A stretch of 64,000 bases of DNA from Aphrophora alni (lineage: Eukaryota; Arthropoda; Insecta; Hemiptera; Aphrophoridae). A program made the position numbers and the translations under genes. The DNA lies in the NCBI GenBank assembly GCA_963513935.1, contig OY740773.1, positions 101,727,291-101,791,290 of the forward strand. Reading direction: 5' to 3'. Of the stretch, positions 22,518-34,500 are shown in pieces. Each line of letters opens with the position of its first letter. Position 1 is the first letter of the stretch. The notes beneath the pieces are model-generated. The model saw only the letters and a list, made by a program, of their open reading frames with translations. It did not search any database and was not told the origin of the DNA.

Positions 22518-25500
22518 GTATGTATTAGAGTTACTCTTTCTTAATATTTTGTTTTCCCCTTGTTGTACAAAGGTGAAAAACCTCTCGGTCATCATCGCCT
22601 TATAAAAAAAAAGAAGAAAAAAGTATAAAATAAAGCTACAGTCCATATTCGTGCATATAGCTACAGCGTTGTTTTGCCAATCACTGTCGGCTTCATCAGG
22701 CTTAGTATCAACACTTACACACATAACACAACACTTCACAAGATCAGATCCGAGTGTAACTGTTCGTTAGATTATAAATTATTATTTGGGAAAGTTTGTG
22801 GCCACATTATAAATGCGTTCCTACTCTGGGACTGGTTTGGAACTGGTGAATAATTGAACATAGTAACATGTTTCAAAGTTTGATCGTTATACAGTTTCAT
22901 GTTTTCTATTATTATTAAGTTTGGCGATTACATCATAGACGGGGTTGGAAGAAATTTCAATTTATCATTTAACATGTTTCACCGGTTGTTCTAGTACTTT
23001 GTGTAGATCTGGAATTCTTCTAATATGTTCATTGTAACGCCCTTTTTAACGTTATCTATTATTTGTAAATTTGTTTCTATGTCTTTGTTTGTGTGGTTTT
23101 CATTAATTAAATATTCTGCCTAGTTTGAGGTTTGTCTATCTAACATTGCTTTCTTGTGGCTAGGGAGATGTTCTATGAATCTCGTTTTAAAAGATACTCC
23201 AGTTTGTACAATATATATTCTTCTGCAGTCATTACAAGAGAGTTTGTATATTCCACTATTCGAGAATTTATCGCTGTTGATGTTATGTTTTATTTTCAAG
23301 AAGTTATTTAGATTGTTTGCGGATGAATTAGCGACTTTGTATTTAAGGAAAGTCTTGCTGAGGGGTCGGTGTAGTTGTAATATTTCTTTAAAGGAGGTGA
23401 TGAAGTTACTTTAATTATTTATAATTATCTTATTAAATTGCTCGACTAGGGCGCCAGGTATCCTTAACATACCAATTTTGAAAAAAGAATGAATTTAAAT
23501 ATTTAAAAGAAAGAAAAAATATCTGGGGGTCGTAAGTTCTTTTCACAGTGTACTTACAGTGATATTTGGTATTTAATGAAAACACTTGTCTCTGAAATGT
23601 TAACATAAAGATTTATTAAACTATTAAAGAAACATCCTACAAATTATTATTAACAACAAAAAAATCATATTATAAATACTAGTTATCCTTTTTAATTTCA
23701 ATAACAAATTATGAATTTATATTTCCTTTATTTCTTTCTTTCAAATTAATTAATTTTATCTTTAAAAATGCTTTTACCAATAAAATTGTTGCAACAGGAA
23801 TTTACTTTTTATTTAAATTTAAATCATTATAAAGATCTCAGATGGAGATTTACTTCAATTATTAAAATTTTTATTATTTTATCTATCAATTTATTTCCTT
23901 TTAAAATATTTATGAAACAGATTAAAAAATTTAAACATGTATAGCAAAATATATCAAAACATAATATAAATACTTAGTCCTAATTTAACATATGGTGTTT
24001 ATACCAGAACACCCATTTGCACTAAAATTGTCCAAAGATATTAATTCCAGATGTCCTGAGACTTGTAGATTACAGCAAGCGTTGTTTTCTGAAAAGTTCA
24101 TGTTTCGAATATTCACCCAGCACTCTAGGAATGTTATTTTTTTTTTTGTACGACAATCATAACATTCATCATTAATAAAAGAATGTTCACTTCGATACAA
24201 AGTTTTTTGCCACGTGCTAAACGATCCGTTTAAGACACTCATTTACAGTACACAGTCTCTTATTCTTTGAAATCTTATAAATTCGAGTGTTCATTAAGTT
24301 TTTTTTTTTTTATATTCACCGTCTAATTAAATACTTTATACTAATTTTCTCATAAATATTGTTTGTCACTTAGAATACAGTAAGTCTATTACTTTCAAAC
24401 ACGTTTACATTGTCATTAGAAGCGTCCATTATCACTTCCTATCCATTTTCTACTAAATTAGTCTCTACTTGAGACAAAAATTAAATCTATTACTTTTTAG
24501 ATAAAACAAACTTGTAATTAAGAACTCTACATTTCACACAACCTTACTCCTCAAAGCCTTACTAGACTCTCAAAAACACAACCATTCTCCACCAAGCTCT
24601 GATCTAGACTTTTTTAGAAACAGCCTGTCACTCCTAACGCTGGACTCAGACTGCTGTAACCATGAGGCAAATTCTTACTTCCGAAAAGCGTTCCTTCCGG
24701 TCACTGTTCAACATTTTACCGCACTGCCGTAAAATACACATATTTTACATAATAAAACAAACAAACTAAATTACATTAAAATTAAACATAATAATTCATA
24801 TTGTTGTCTTGAAAATCCATTTTTCTTTTATTAATGAAGTTACTACATTTAATTTATTATTTGAATCTCTTATCTGTTTGGCTTAACCGCGTCTTTTAAA
24901 TGAGTCTATATTAAAATCTGACTTTTCACATTGTCACAAAAACCCCACAAGGTTTGTATTTCAATACAGGTATTGGAATACAAAGCTTTTATATATATAT
25001 ATTTCAAATCGAGAAAGAAAAAAAATTTTTTAATGGATGTTCAAGACATTTCATTTCAGAAGCTAAGGACCTCATGAAAGAAAATAAGTATCCCTAGTAT
25101 ACTTAATTTAAGAAAGATTCTCTTTTTACATAAAAAATTAAAATCTATTTGCTAAAATCCTATTTCACTATCTCAATTTGTTTGAGTCATCATAACTCAT
25201 GTAAAAAAAAATAATGCGAATCAATTAGTGCTAAGTCTTATCTCTATTTATACAATAAAACCCATCATCAGTTTCCTTTCCAACCTCGTTGGCTGAAACT
25301 TTCCATCAACATTTTTTGTTGACAGGATCCCGTCACTCAAAGCTTATCTCCCAGACAGCCGTCTATATACTTTTTCTCGTCTCATCCTCTTTGCCAAGAC
25401 GACATTTCTACATCCTTTGAAAATCTACATCCATCTCACACTATTCATCTAAATCATTTTTTAACTTAACACAATTTAAATTTAAAACCTCTCATTTTCA

Positions 25501-28500
25501 ATTAACATTTTTACGAAAATTATTTACTTATTACTCAACATTACTTCAATTCACTTTAAAACTTTTCAATTCAGACTTTATATTATTATTTATTTTAGTT
25601 TAAATCCAATAACTATTTATTCTTACTTAAAATCTCAATTCTCCTGTATCTTGCTGGGATAACATGTTAGCTACTGATTTTACAATTACAAAAAAACTCT
25701 TTTCTTCAACTAAAATTCAAAATATAACATCATTATTATCAAAAAAAAATAAAATTACTTACAAAACTCATCTATTTATTTCAAAATTACCTCTTTACAA
25801 TTGTTTCATCTTTCAGTATCCTGTCTTAAAATTATTTCCATCTTATCTTTCATATTTTAATAATTCAAGTTGCATTAATCCCCAAAAAACCTCTTTATCA
25901 TTCATTTATCCCTTTATCTCAACGTAGCTTCCTTTAAAAAATCATGATAACCGTCGTTTATTCGCAGAATTCCTCAAATCTCCCTTTATCTCATTAAAAA
26001 TCGTCGCATATTTCCTTTATTTCATTAAAATCGTCGTATATTTCCTTTATTTCATCGCAGTACTCAAAAAACCTCTTAAAAAACTAAAAAATTAACCATC
26101 AATGCAACTTAACTACCTTCTTTATAAAAGTTTATTAACAGAACAACTTCATTTTAAATACCACTTTACTCAACAATTCTGTAAAGTCATCATCTTCATA
26201 TAAAAACTCAAAAATTCTTTCATTTAAATTACTTCATTAAAATCTCCCTTGTCATCAATCACTTAAATACAAAAAACTTATAAAAAATAAAAAATTATCA
26301 TTGCTTTCCCAGCTAACACCGTATTTCATCAAAATCTTTAGACACCTTTATCAAATAACTGCTTAACATCATTTATTATTTCAAATTCCATTATTATTTA
26401 TTTAAAAAACACTACTTATTTATCCTTTCTATCAAATTCATTAAAATCTCTCTACTTATTATTAATTTATTACTCCTTCCTTTAAAAAACAAAAACTTAA
26501 CCTCCTTTACTCATCATTTAACATCAAAAAAAAACTTAAAAACTTTATTATTATCTATCTTGGCAAAACTCACATAAATTCTCAAACTTTACACAACTAT
26601 TCTTCATATTTTCAAACCATAAATCACTTAAAACTAACAATTTTTTATCTCATATTATCTAATAATCCTTAATATTTATCAATGTCAAACATACAACTTA
26701 TCGTTTTACAATTTAACATCTAATTACCTATCCTAATCAGCTAATCAACATTTTTACAGTTTTATAAAAATTATACATTTAGTTACGTAAGTACTCCCTA
26801 ATAATGTCACGTCCGGTTTATTCCATGTATATGCAGCTTGATCGCGTCTGCATATATATCCTACAATTTATTTGCCTTCAACATCTGTCTAAAATTTATT
26901 ACATGAAGTTTTTTCATGTAATAATGTCACACTTATTTATGCATTTTTCTTCCTAACCTCTCCTACATAGGTTCTTCTAACCGTCTACTTTATACCGTGC
27001 ATACTTCTAATTGCTCTTTAGACTCTTACACAGAGTAACATGTTGTGACGTTGAAATGTGCAGTGGTTGAATGCAATATCCCTACTTGATTCAAGATAGA
27101 ACCCAAAACACATCCCTATTTCACAACACACCCTCTTATGCAGTCTCAGAATGCCTTATTCTTACGAATAAAACATTCTATTTTGACTACACAAACGCTC
27201 AGCCATCCACCCAAATGTTCATGTACTCCTTAAATGCATCTACTTGAAGAAATTTTAAAATTCATAAAAAATTTCATTAAAATCGTTTCATCCGAAGTTG
27301 AAATAATGTTTATTTTTACCAAGTTTACTACTAGCATCGTCGATTTTCTGTTTATGTAATCCTTTCTAGATGTTATTATTCAAATTCAAAAAGAAAATTT
27401 TATTTTTAAAACTTATTCTAAGTTTTTTACTTAGAAACTTTACTTTTAATTCTATTAAAGTTATTTAAGTAATCTACTTTCGTTCTTGTTTACTTTATTT
27501 AAAACCAATTTTCCTTTATTTAAGTAATTTTTATTTGGAAACGCAAGTTAACTTTGAATTATTCGTCAAAGGCTTTTTATTTTCCTAGACAGCATTTTGG
27601 TAACACCCTATATTTCGTCTCAATGTCATGCATAGGAATTTATACCTGACTAAGGAATAAACAATCTCCCCTAGCTGTATGACGCAATATATCTGTCTAC
27701 TGATAAGAAGTGAAAACCTTTTCGTTCCAACTAGATTCAATCTCTCTCATCTTATTGAATATTTTATTGAATCCACCCACTTATTATTGAATACTATTTC
27801 TTCAACGTTACTCTGAATCCTCGCTTCAAACTAATCTGCTTTATCTTAACACGTAAAGTCAATATTTATCTTAGTATAAACAACGCTCGGTTATTCACTC
27901 ACAACCTTGCAGCTCCAATGATCCTCTCATCTAGCTAATCTGTTTTCGTCACGTTTTCTAAATATTATTTCTTCTATAAACATATAAAGTTATTCACTGC
28001 TATAATCCAGCGTCTTTACTTTACAAATACCTAAACGTTTTCTAAAACTAAACTCTTAATATTTTACGCTTGGCTAATAATTATTTTCTATATTTTTTGT
28101 CTTAGCTTACAAAATTCATTAATACACACAAATTATTAATATTCATAACTCTTAATCATTCATTATCAAACTTAAACTTACTCATTAACAAAATCTTAAC
28201 TACTTTTTATTAATTATTTTAAAAATCAAGTCCGTGTGTTTATAAAATGTCCTTACATTTATTTATTCATTCCAAATTTCAATTTATTACAACTCAATTA
28301 TAAATTATACATTTTTTACGATGGTTCCCAAATTGGTGAAAGATTTTAAAATACATGATTGAATTTTTTAACACACTTTTAATGTTAAATACTTCTGTCC
28401 ACAGGGACAGTTTGTCTTGCCCAGTCATCACAACAGACTCTTTCCTAACAAAGGATCCCACTTCGTTATTGTCTCGGAGTGTTGACAAAATACCTTTCTC

Positions 28501-31500
28501 TTTCTCCCTTACAGACATATCTACACTTCTCTTTCTCTCAAACATCTTAGAATCTAATGACCTAATTTCAACATCTGTTCGTTCAGGAATTCTAACCCCA
28601 CCATTCTTATACACTAGTACAAAACCTTCTTTTACTATTTCTACATTTTTACTTTCAAGATTATATTTAAAGTTACTTTTTTCACAAAAACTTTTAATTT
28701 CTTGTTCTTGTATTTGAAAGATATTCTTAAATTTTATCATTACATAATTTTCAAACTCTTCATTTTTATGACCCACTTGTTTTTTAAAATAAACAGCTGA
28801 TACCTTCGTTATTAGATTATTTACTTTTACTTTGTTTTTTAAATTACTTATACCCATTCCAACCCCACTAGACATATTAATTTCAACATTATTTGCTGTT
28901 TCTGGATATACCTTGTTACCTAACCCATTATTCATCATTTTAGAAATTTCTTGAACACAATCATTCACACAATCGTCTTCTATTATTATCAAATCATTTG
29001 ACATGTTATTTATCTCATTAAAACTGTTAATTTCAATTTCAGCTATTGCTTGATTTAAATTGTTATCTAAATTATTAATATTTTCTACCAAAACACCTTC
29101 TACACTATTAATCTGTTCAAATTCTACTTTTTTCTCACAATAGCTTAATTCAAATTCTACTTTATTATTAGTTTCCATTACATTAATTTCCATTTTAAGA
29201 TTCTGTTCAAATTTTACATAATTTGGTTTTAATTCAACCCTCATTTCTTCAAATTTTTTACACATTGCTTCTTTTAAATCTAAATTAGCTTGTCTTAGTT
29301 CTAATTTACTCAGTTTCAAGTCATTATCTATCTTATCAAGTTTGACATTATTCTGTTCAAGTTTAATATTGAAATTTTCCAGCTTAGTGTTAATTTCTAG
29401 CTTATTTTGATCAAATTTATTATTGAAGTCATCAAATTTATTATTTAAATCTTGCTTCAAATCTACATTATTTTGTTCAATTTTATTATTTGTTTGTTTA
29501 ATATCATTACTTATACATTCAAATTTCTTATCATTATCTCGTTTGAATTCTAAGCTATTTTTATCAAATTTTTTATCCATATCTAAACTAGTTTGTCGAA
29601 ATCCTTTTACTAACATCTCATATATTTTTTCCATGCTCATACCTTGATCATTATTTTCTACACTCTCATCAATCCTAACTTCTTTGGTTACACTAACCTG
29701 CTCAATTACCCTAACCTCTTCAGCTCTTAATTCCTTATCTGAATTTTCTTCTACAATTTCTACCCCTGGTGTTTCTACTAATTTTTTATTCATATCTTCA
29801 CACTTTTCTTTACTATTTAGCATCCTATCACTATCAAACCCATTAAAATCCGAACCTGAACTACTATTCGCGTTCACACTTGAACGTCTACTATTACTAT
29901 TACTACTTATTTCTTGATCTAAAAAATTTTGTGCAAATTGTTCATTTGTTTGCTCATTACTTTGCGATTCCTTCTCTAAATTATCAAAAATATCCCCTGT
30001 AAATTCCAATGGCTCTATATTATTTAAAGAATTTTGATTTCCTAACCCTACCTGTTCATCACTATTATTTACATTTACAATTTCTGACTCCATTTTTATC
30101 TTACTATATTTAACACAAAAAATTTTTAAAAAAGAATCTTTCTTATTATTATAAAGAGAGTCCTTACCTTGATTTCAAGAATTCTCATTACCAAAATCAC
30201 TGTTTATTTCGACTAAAAAGGCCCACAGTTGCGGCGACATTTGTAATATTTCTTTAAAGGAGGTGATGAAGTTACTTTAATTATTTATAATTATCTTATT
30301 AAATTGCTCGACTAGGGCGCCAGGTATCCTTAACATACCAATTTTGAAAAAAGAATGAATTTAAATATTTAAAAGAAAGAAAAAATATCTGGGGGTCGTA
30401 AGTTCTTTTCACAGTGTACTTACAGTGATATTTGGTATTTAATGAAAACACTTGTCTCTGAAATGTTAACATAAAGATTTATTAAACTATTAAAGAAACA
30501 TCCTACAAATTATTATTAACAACAAAAAAATCATATTATAAATACTAGTTATCCTTTTTAATTTCAATAACAAATTATGAATTTATATTTCCTTTATTTC
30601 TTTCTTTCAAATTAATTAATTTTATCTTTAAAAATGCTTTTACCAATAAAATTGTTGCAACAGGAATTTACTTTTTATTTAAATTTAAATCATTATAAAG
30701 ATCTCAGATGGAGATTTACTTCAATTATTAAAATTTTTATTATTTTATCTATCAATTTATTTCCTTTTAAAATATTTATGAAACAGATTAAAAAATTTAA
30801 ACATGTATAGCAAAATATATCAAAACATAATATAAATACTTAGTCCTAATTTAACATATGGTGTTTATACCAGAACACCCATTTGCACTAAAATTGTCCA
30901 AAGATATTAATTCCAGATGTCCTGAGACTTGTAGATTACAGCAAGCGTTGTTTTCTGAAAAGTTCATGTTTCGAATATTCACCCAGCACTCTAGGAATGT
31001 TATTTTTTTTTTTGTACGACAATCATAACATTCATCATTAATAAAAGAATGTTCACTTCGATACAAAGTTTTTTGCCACGTGCTAAACGATCCGTTTAAG
31101 ACACTCATTTACAGTACACAGTCTCTTATTCTTTGAAATCTTATAAATTCGAGTGTTCATTAAGTTTTTTTTTTTTTATATTCACCGTCTAATTAAATAC
31201 TTTATACTAATTTTCTCATAAATATTGTTTGTCACTTAGAATACAGTAAGTCTATTACTTTCAAACACGTTTACATTGTCATTAGAAGCGTCCATTATCA
31301 CTTCCTATCCATTTTCTACTAAATTAGTCTCTACTTGAGACAAAAATTAAATCTATTACTTTTTAGATAAAACAAACTTGTAATTAAGAACTCTACATTT
31401 CACACAACCTTACTCCTCAAAGCCTTACTAGACTCTCAAAAACACAACCATTCTCCACCAAGCTCTGATCTAGACTTTTTTAGAAACAGCCTGTCACTCC

Positions 31501-34500
31501 TAACGCTGGACTCAGACTGCTGTAACCATGAGGCAAATTCTTACTTCCGAAAAGCGTTCCTTCCGGTCACTGTTCAACATTTTACCGCACTGCCGTAAAA
31601 TACACATATTTTACATAATAAAACAAACAAACTAAATTACATTAAAATTAAACATAATAATTCATATTGTTGTCTTGAAAATCCATTTTTCTTTTATTAA
31701 TGAAGTTACTACATTTAATTTATTATTTGAATCTCTTATCTGTTTGGCTTAACCGCGTCTTTTAAATGAGTCTATATTAAAATCTGACTTTTCACATTGT
31801 CACATAGTATATGGTTGAATTTCATTGTGATATATTTATGTTTTTCTTTAGTGGAAACTGCTTTATTGTTTTTGTTCCTGTGCTTATTTAATAGTCTCTA
31901 TTAATGTGGAATCATATTCGTTGCATAGTGTGATATGTTTTATTATTGAAATTTTGTTGTTGAAGTCCTCTTTTTTCATAGGTGTGCTGACAGCCCTGTG
32001 TATGAAGCTATTGTAAGTTGCCAGTTTGTGTGATATTGGGTGGTTAGAAGTATTGTGTATACTGTGGTCAGTTTGTGTCTGTTTCTTGAAAACTTTAAAA
32101 CCATGTTCGTTATTTGACCTATATAAGGTAATTATAGTATTATACTTAATAGTTCCAAGGTAATACGATACAATTAAAAATAAAATAAAGACCCTTAACC
32201 CTTGAATACTGCAGTAACCTCAAAGCCGGAAGGAATCAAGAGTTGATTAAGAAAGACCTGATAATAAAGATGGAAGAGAGGGATTTAACCCAAGACTACA
32301 TGAAAAAGGTGTAGATCCAGCTAAGGTCTCTTGGTTTTGCCCCTTAGAACTCTTTCTTAATATTGATGTTTTCTTCGCACTCTGTTTTAGGTATTTTGGC
32401 CATTATGACTCCCAATACAATCAAACAAATGTGATCAATCTGTATGTCCAAATATCTAGCATCAGTTTTTGCAATTAATAAGTTGTTTTTAAACTATACA
32501 TTTAACAAATTAACTTTCGATGTTGAAGTCTTAAAATTCATTTTGTTAAATGAGTGAGTTATATAGCACCTTCGTAACTGTATGAATATTATATTTTTTT
32601 TAGAAAGGTCAGGATTCAAAATTACATTCACTGTTTGTCATCATAGAGAGAAGGAGTTGGTACCATTACATGCAGAATTGAAATCTACAAATTTGTATCT
32701 ATTTTAGTGTGTTATAAGTTAAATAACACATGAGATAGATCAAAAAACTGTTTCAAATTATCACCATATGATCAGACTATAATCTCATATACCGAATTTC
32801 ATATTTCTATCTTAATTTTTGTGGCCACTATTGTGGTTATGTATAGACGACGACAGAGAGACAACATCTCGAAAATCAATTATTCGTTTTCCTAAGGCTA
32901 TGAAACATGAAGGTCAGTCAAACAATGGAAGTTTAAATATTTGTGATTACCAAACTTACTCTATAGTTTATATTGCAGGTGAAAGAAATGACCCTTGACT
33001 GTCTTTATTAAAGACTAGATTCCATTATTTTAAAAACATAATGGTTATATTTAGTCCATAAGTCTGTTTTTGTCCATACATATAAGTGAGAAAGTTTGTG
33101 CATTATTTACTGTTATCTTGTAGGGCTTAAGAAATGCAGTGTTTGGTACTACGGTTGCTCCTCCACGAGGGGAATGGTTGAGAACAGGTATCACATTCAG
33201 AGAACCTGATAAAGATCTCAGCTATGGACTCAAAGCAGCAAGGAATGGTACAAGAGGGTTGATATCAGTTCTGCAAGCAGAGATTGTCAAGTACCTCTTG
33301 TTTGATAAGAGAGACATCACACAGACTCCGGAACAGTAAGTATAAAATGATTACATAAGTAAAACCTGAAAAATGAGGTGCACATTCTTTGTCTTTGGAG
33401 TTACTTGGCCAGGCTTAGTTTCTCTCTTTCTTTATTGCGACCAAAATACGTCTATTATGGACTATATGTGTGATTCATATTAATTACTGATATCAAACCA
33501 ATTTAAAAAAATTAATTAATTTATATCATTAAAACACTTTGAAGCCTAAGCCCGAGTATAGGTCGAGCAGTCGTGACAGCGCTCGACGCCGAAGCCCGAG
33601 TATACATTGGGTTGCGCTAAATAATTCTATACGATCGAGATGTTGGCATATAATCGGGTTTCGGCACTTTTGCTTAGCTAATTGGTTATTTATCTTTGCA
33701 TGTCTTTGATTTTCGAATAGTCTGTGCTGTTGATATGGACTAAATATAAATATTATAAAGCTGATGCTAGGCAACATAACACGTCTATGAGGAACGTAGC
33801 AGACGTTTGTTTAGTTCAAAGTTAGTGACTGAGTAATCAAGATTCGTTATGATTGTTTGTTGTTTTTCTTGAATACTAAATACTTTTTGAGTTATGGTGA
33901 ACCCAGAATGTTCAGTACCCCTTTGTGTACCTGAATGTTTCAAACTGTATCATACAAAGGCCAATTATGTTTAGTGAAGTGCTGTGTAGCTATTTTTATT
34001 TGTGTGTGTATTTTACCCTTTTTCAAGACTAGGGAGTGTAGACTGTTAGTAAAATATCTATTTACATGTATATATATTTAAAAAGGTAATTTCTTTAGGT
34101 TTAAAATGATATATAATAAGTCAGATATGATAAATATAACAAATACCACAATTTTTTTAAAACATGTTCAAAACCCCCAGGTACAGTAGGAAAGCAGCGC
34201 GTTAGAGAGTTAGGCTTCAAAGTGTTAATAATAATATAATGTGTTATAAACATACAATTTAAGAATACTATCAAAGGGTAAACTTATTTCTTGAAGATGA
34301 CATCTTACAGGTGAGCTCCATTTCTGTCCAAACACTCCTGGAGTCTCTTAGAGGAATTGTGCATGGTTTGAAGTAACATTTCAATACAAATTTCAGAAAT
34401 TGCTTCTCGGATCTTAGATTACAATTTTTCCCTTATAACAGAACAACTGTTATGTAGTTTGTTTTTAAGGTGACCCTAAAAGAAGAAATTGCAAGTTGTC

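Larger units (their letters stand above)
23376..31804 (-). mobile_element. 8429-bp non-autonomous LTR retrotransposon, apparently recent
   Basis: Two 1563-bp direct repeats (23376-24938, 30242-31804) begin TG and end CA. They are flanked by TAGT at 23372-23375 and 31805-31808, a 4-bp target duplication. Orientation is minus. A 'gtggggtttt' purine-rich tract (reverse complement of 24939-24948 and nearby) adjoins the 3' LTR like a polypurine tract. A possible primer site 'TGTCGCCGCAACTGTGGG' follows the 5' LTR two bases in, although it lacks the usual TGG start. The interior is about 5.3 kb with one long frame of 599 codons. No protease, reverse transcriptase, RNase H or integrase motif was found. 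It must rely on enzymes from another element. A Ty3-like origin would fit the 4-bp duplication but is not shown. Confidence 0.88.
22636..32179 (-). mobile_element. Penelope-like element, 5'-truncated, split by an LTR element
   Basis: The minus-strand element occupies 32179-31805 and 23375-22636, about 1.1 kb without the inner insertion. It is flanked by an 11-bp duplication, ATAAAATAAAG. The first part reads 'HGFKVFKKQTQTDHSIHNTS', 'HPISHKLATYNSFIHRAVS', the C-terminal part of a Penelope reverse transcriptase. The second reads 'SGIYKLSCNDCRRIYIVQTG' and 'SFKTRFIEH', the GIY-YIG endonuclease. A stop follows a few residues later ('DRQTSN', stop), and other stops occur. Its 3' end at 22636-22700 carries a CTGATGA-hairpin-AAAAC motif like the hammerhead motifs of Penelope terminal repeats. 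No RT catalytic core is present, so it is dead. Confidence 0.8.

Noticed and set aside
28355..29917. Plus-strand frames of 74-120 codons opposite the 599-codon frame
   Set aside because: They are reverse shadows of the coiled-coil gene, with the Ser/Leu/Phe-rich composition expected from its complement.
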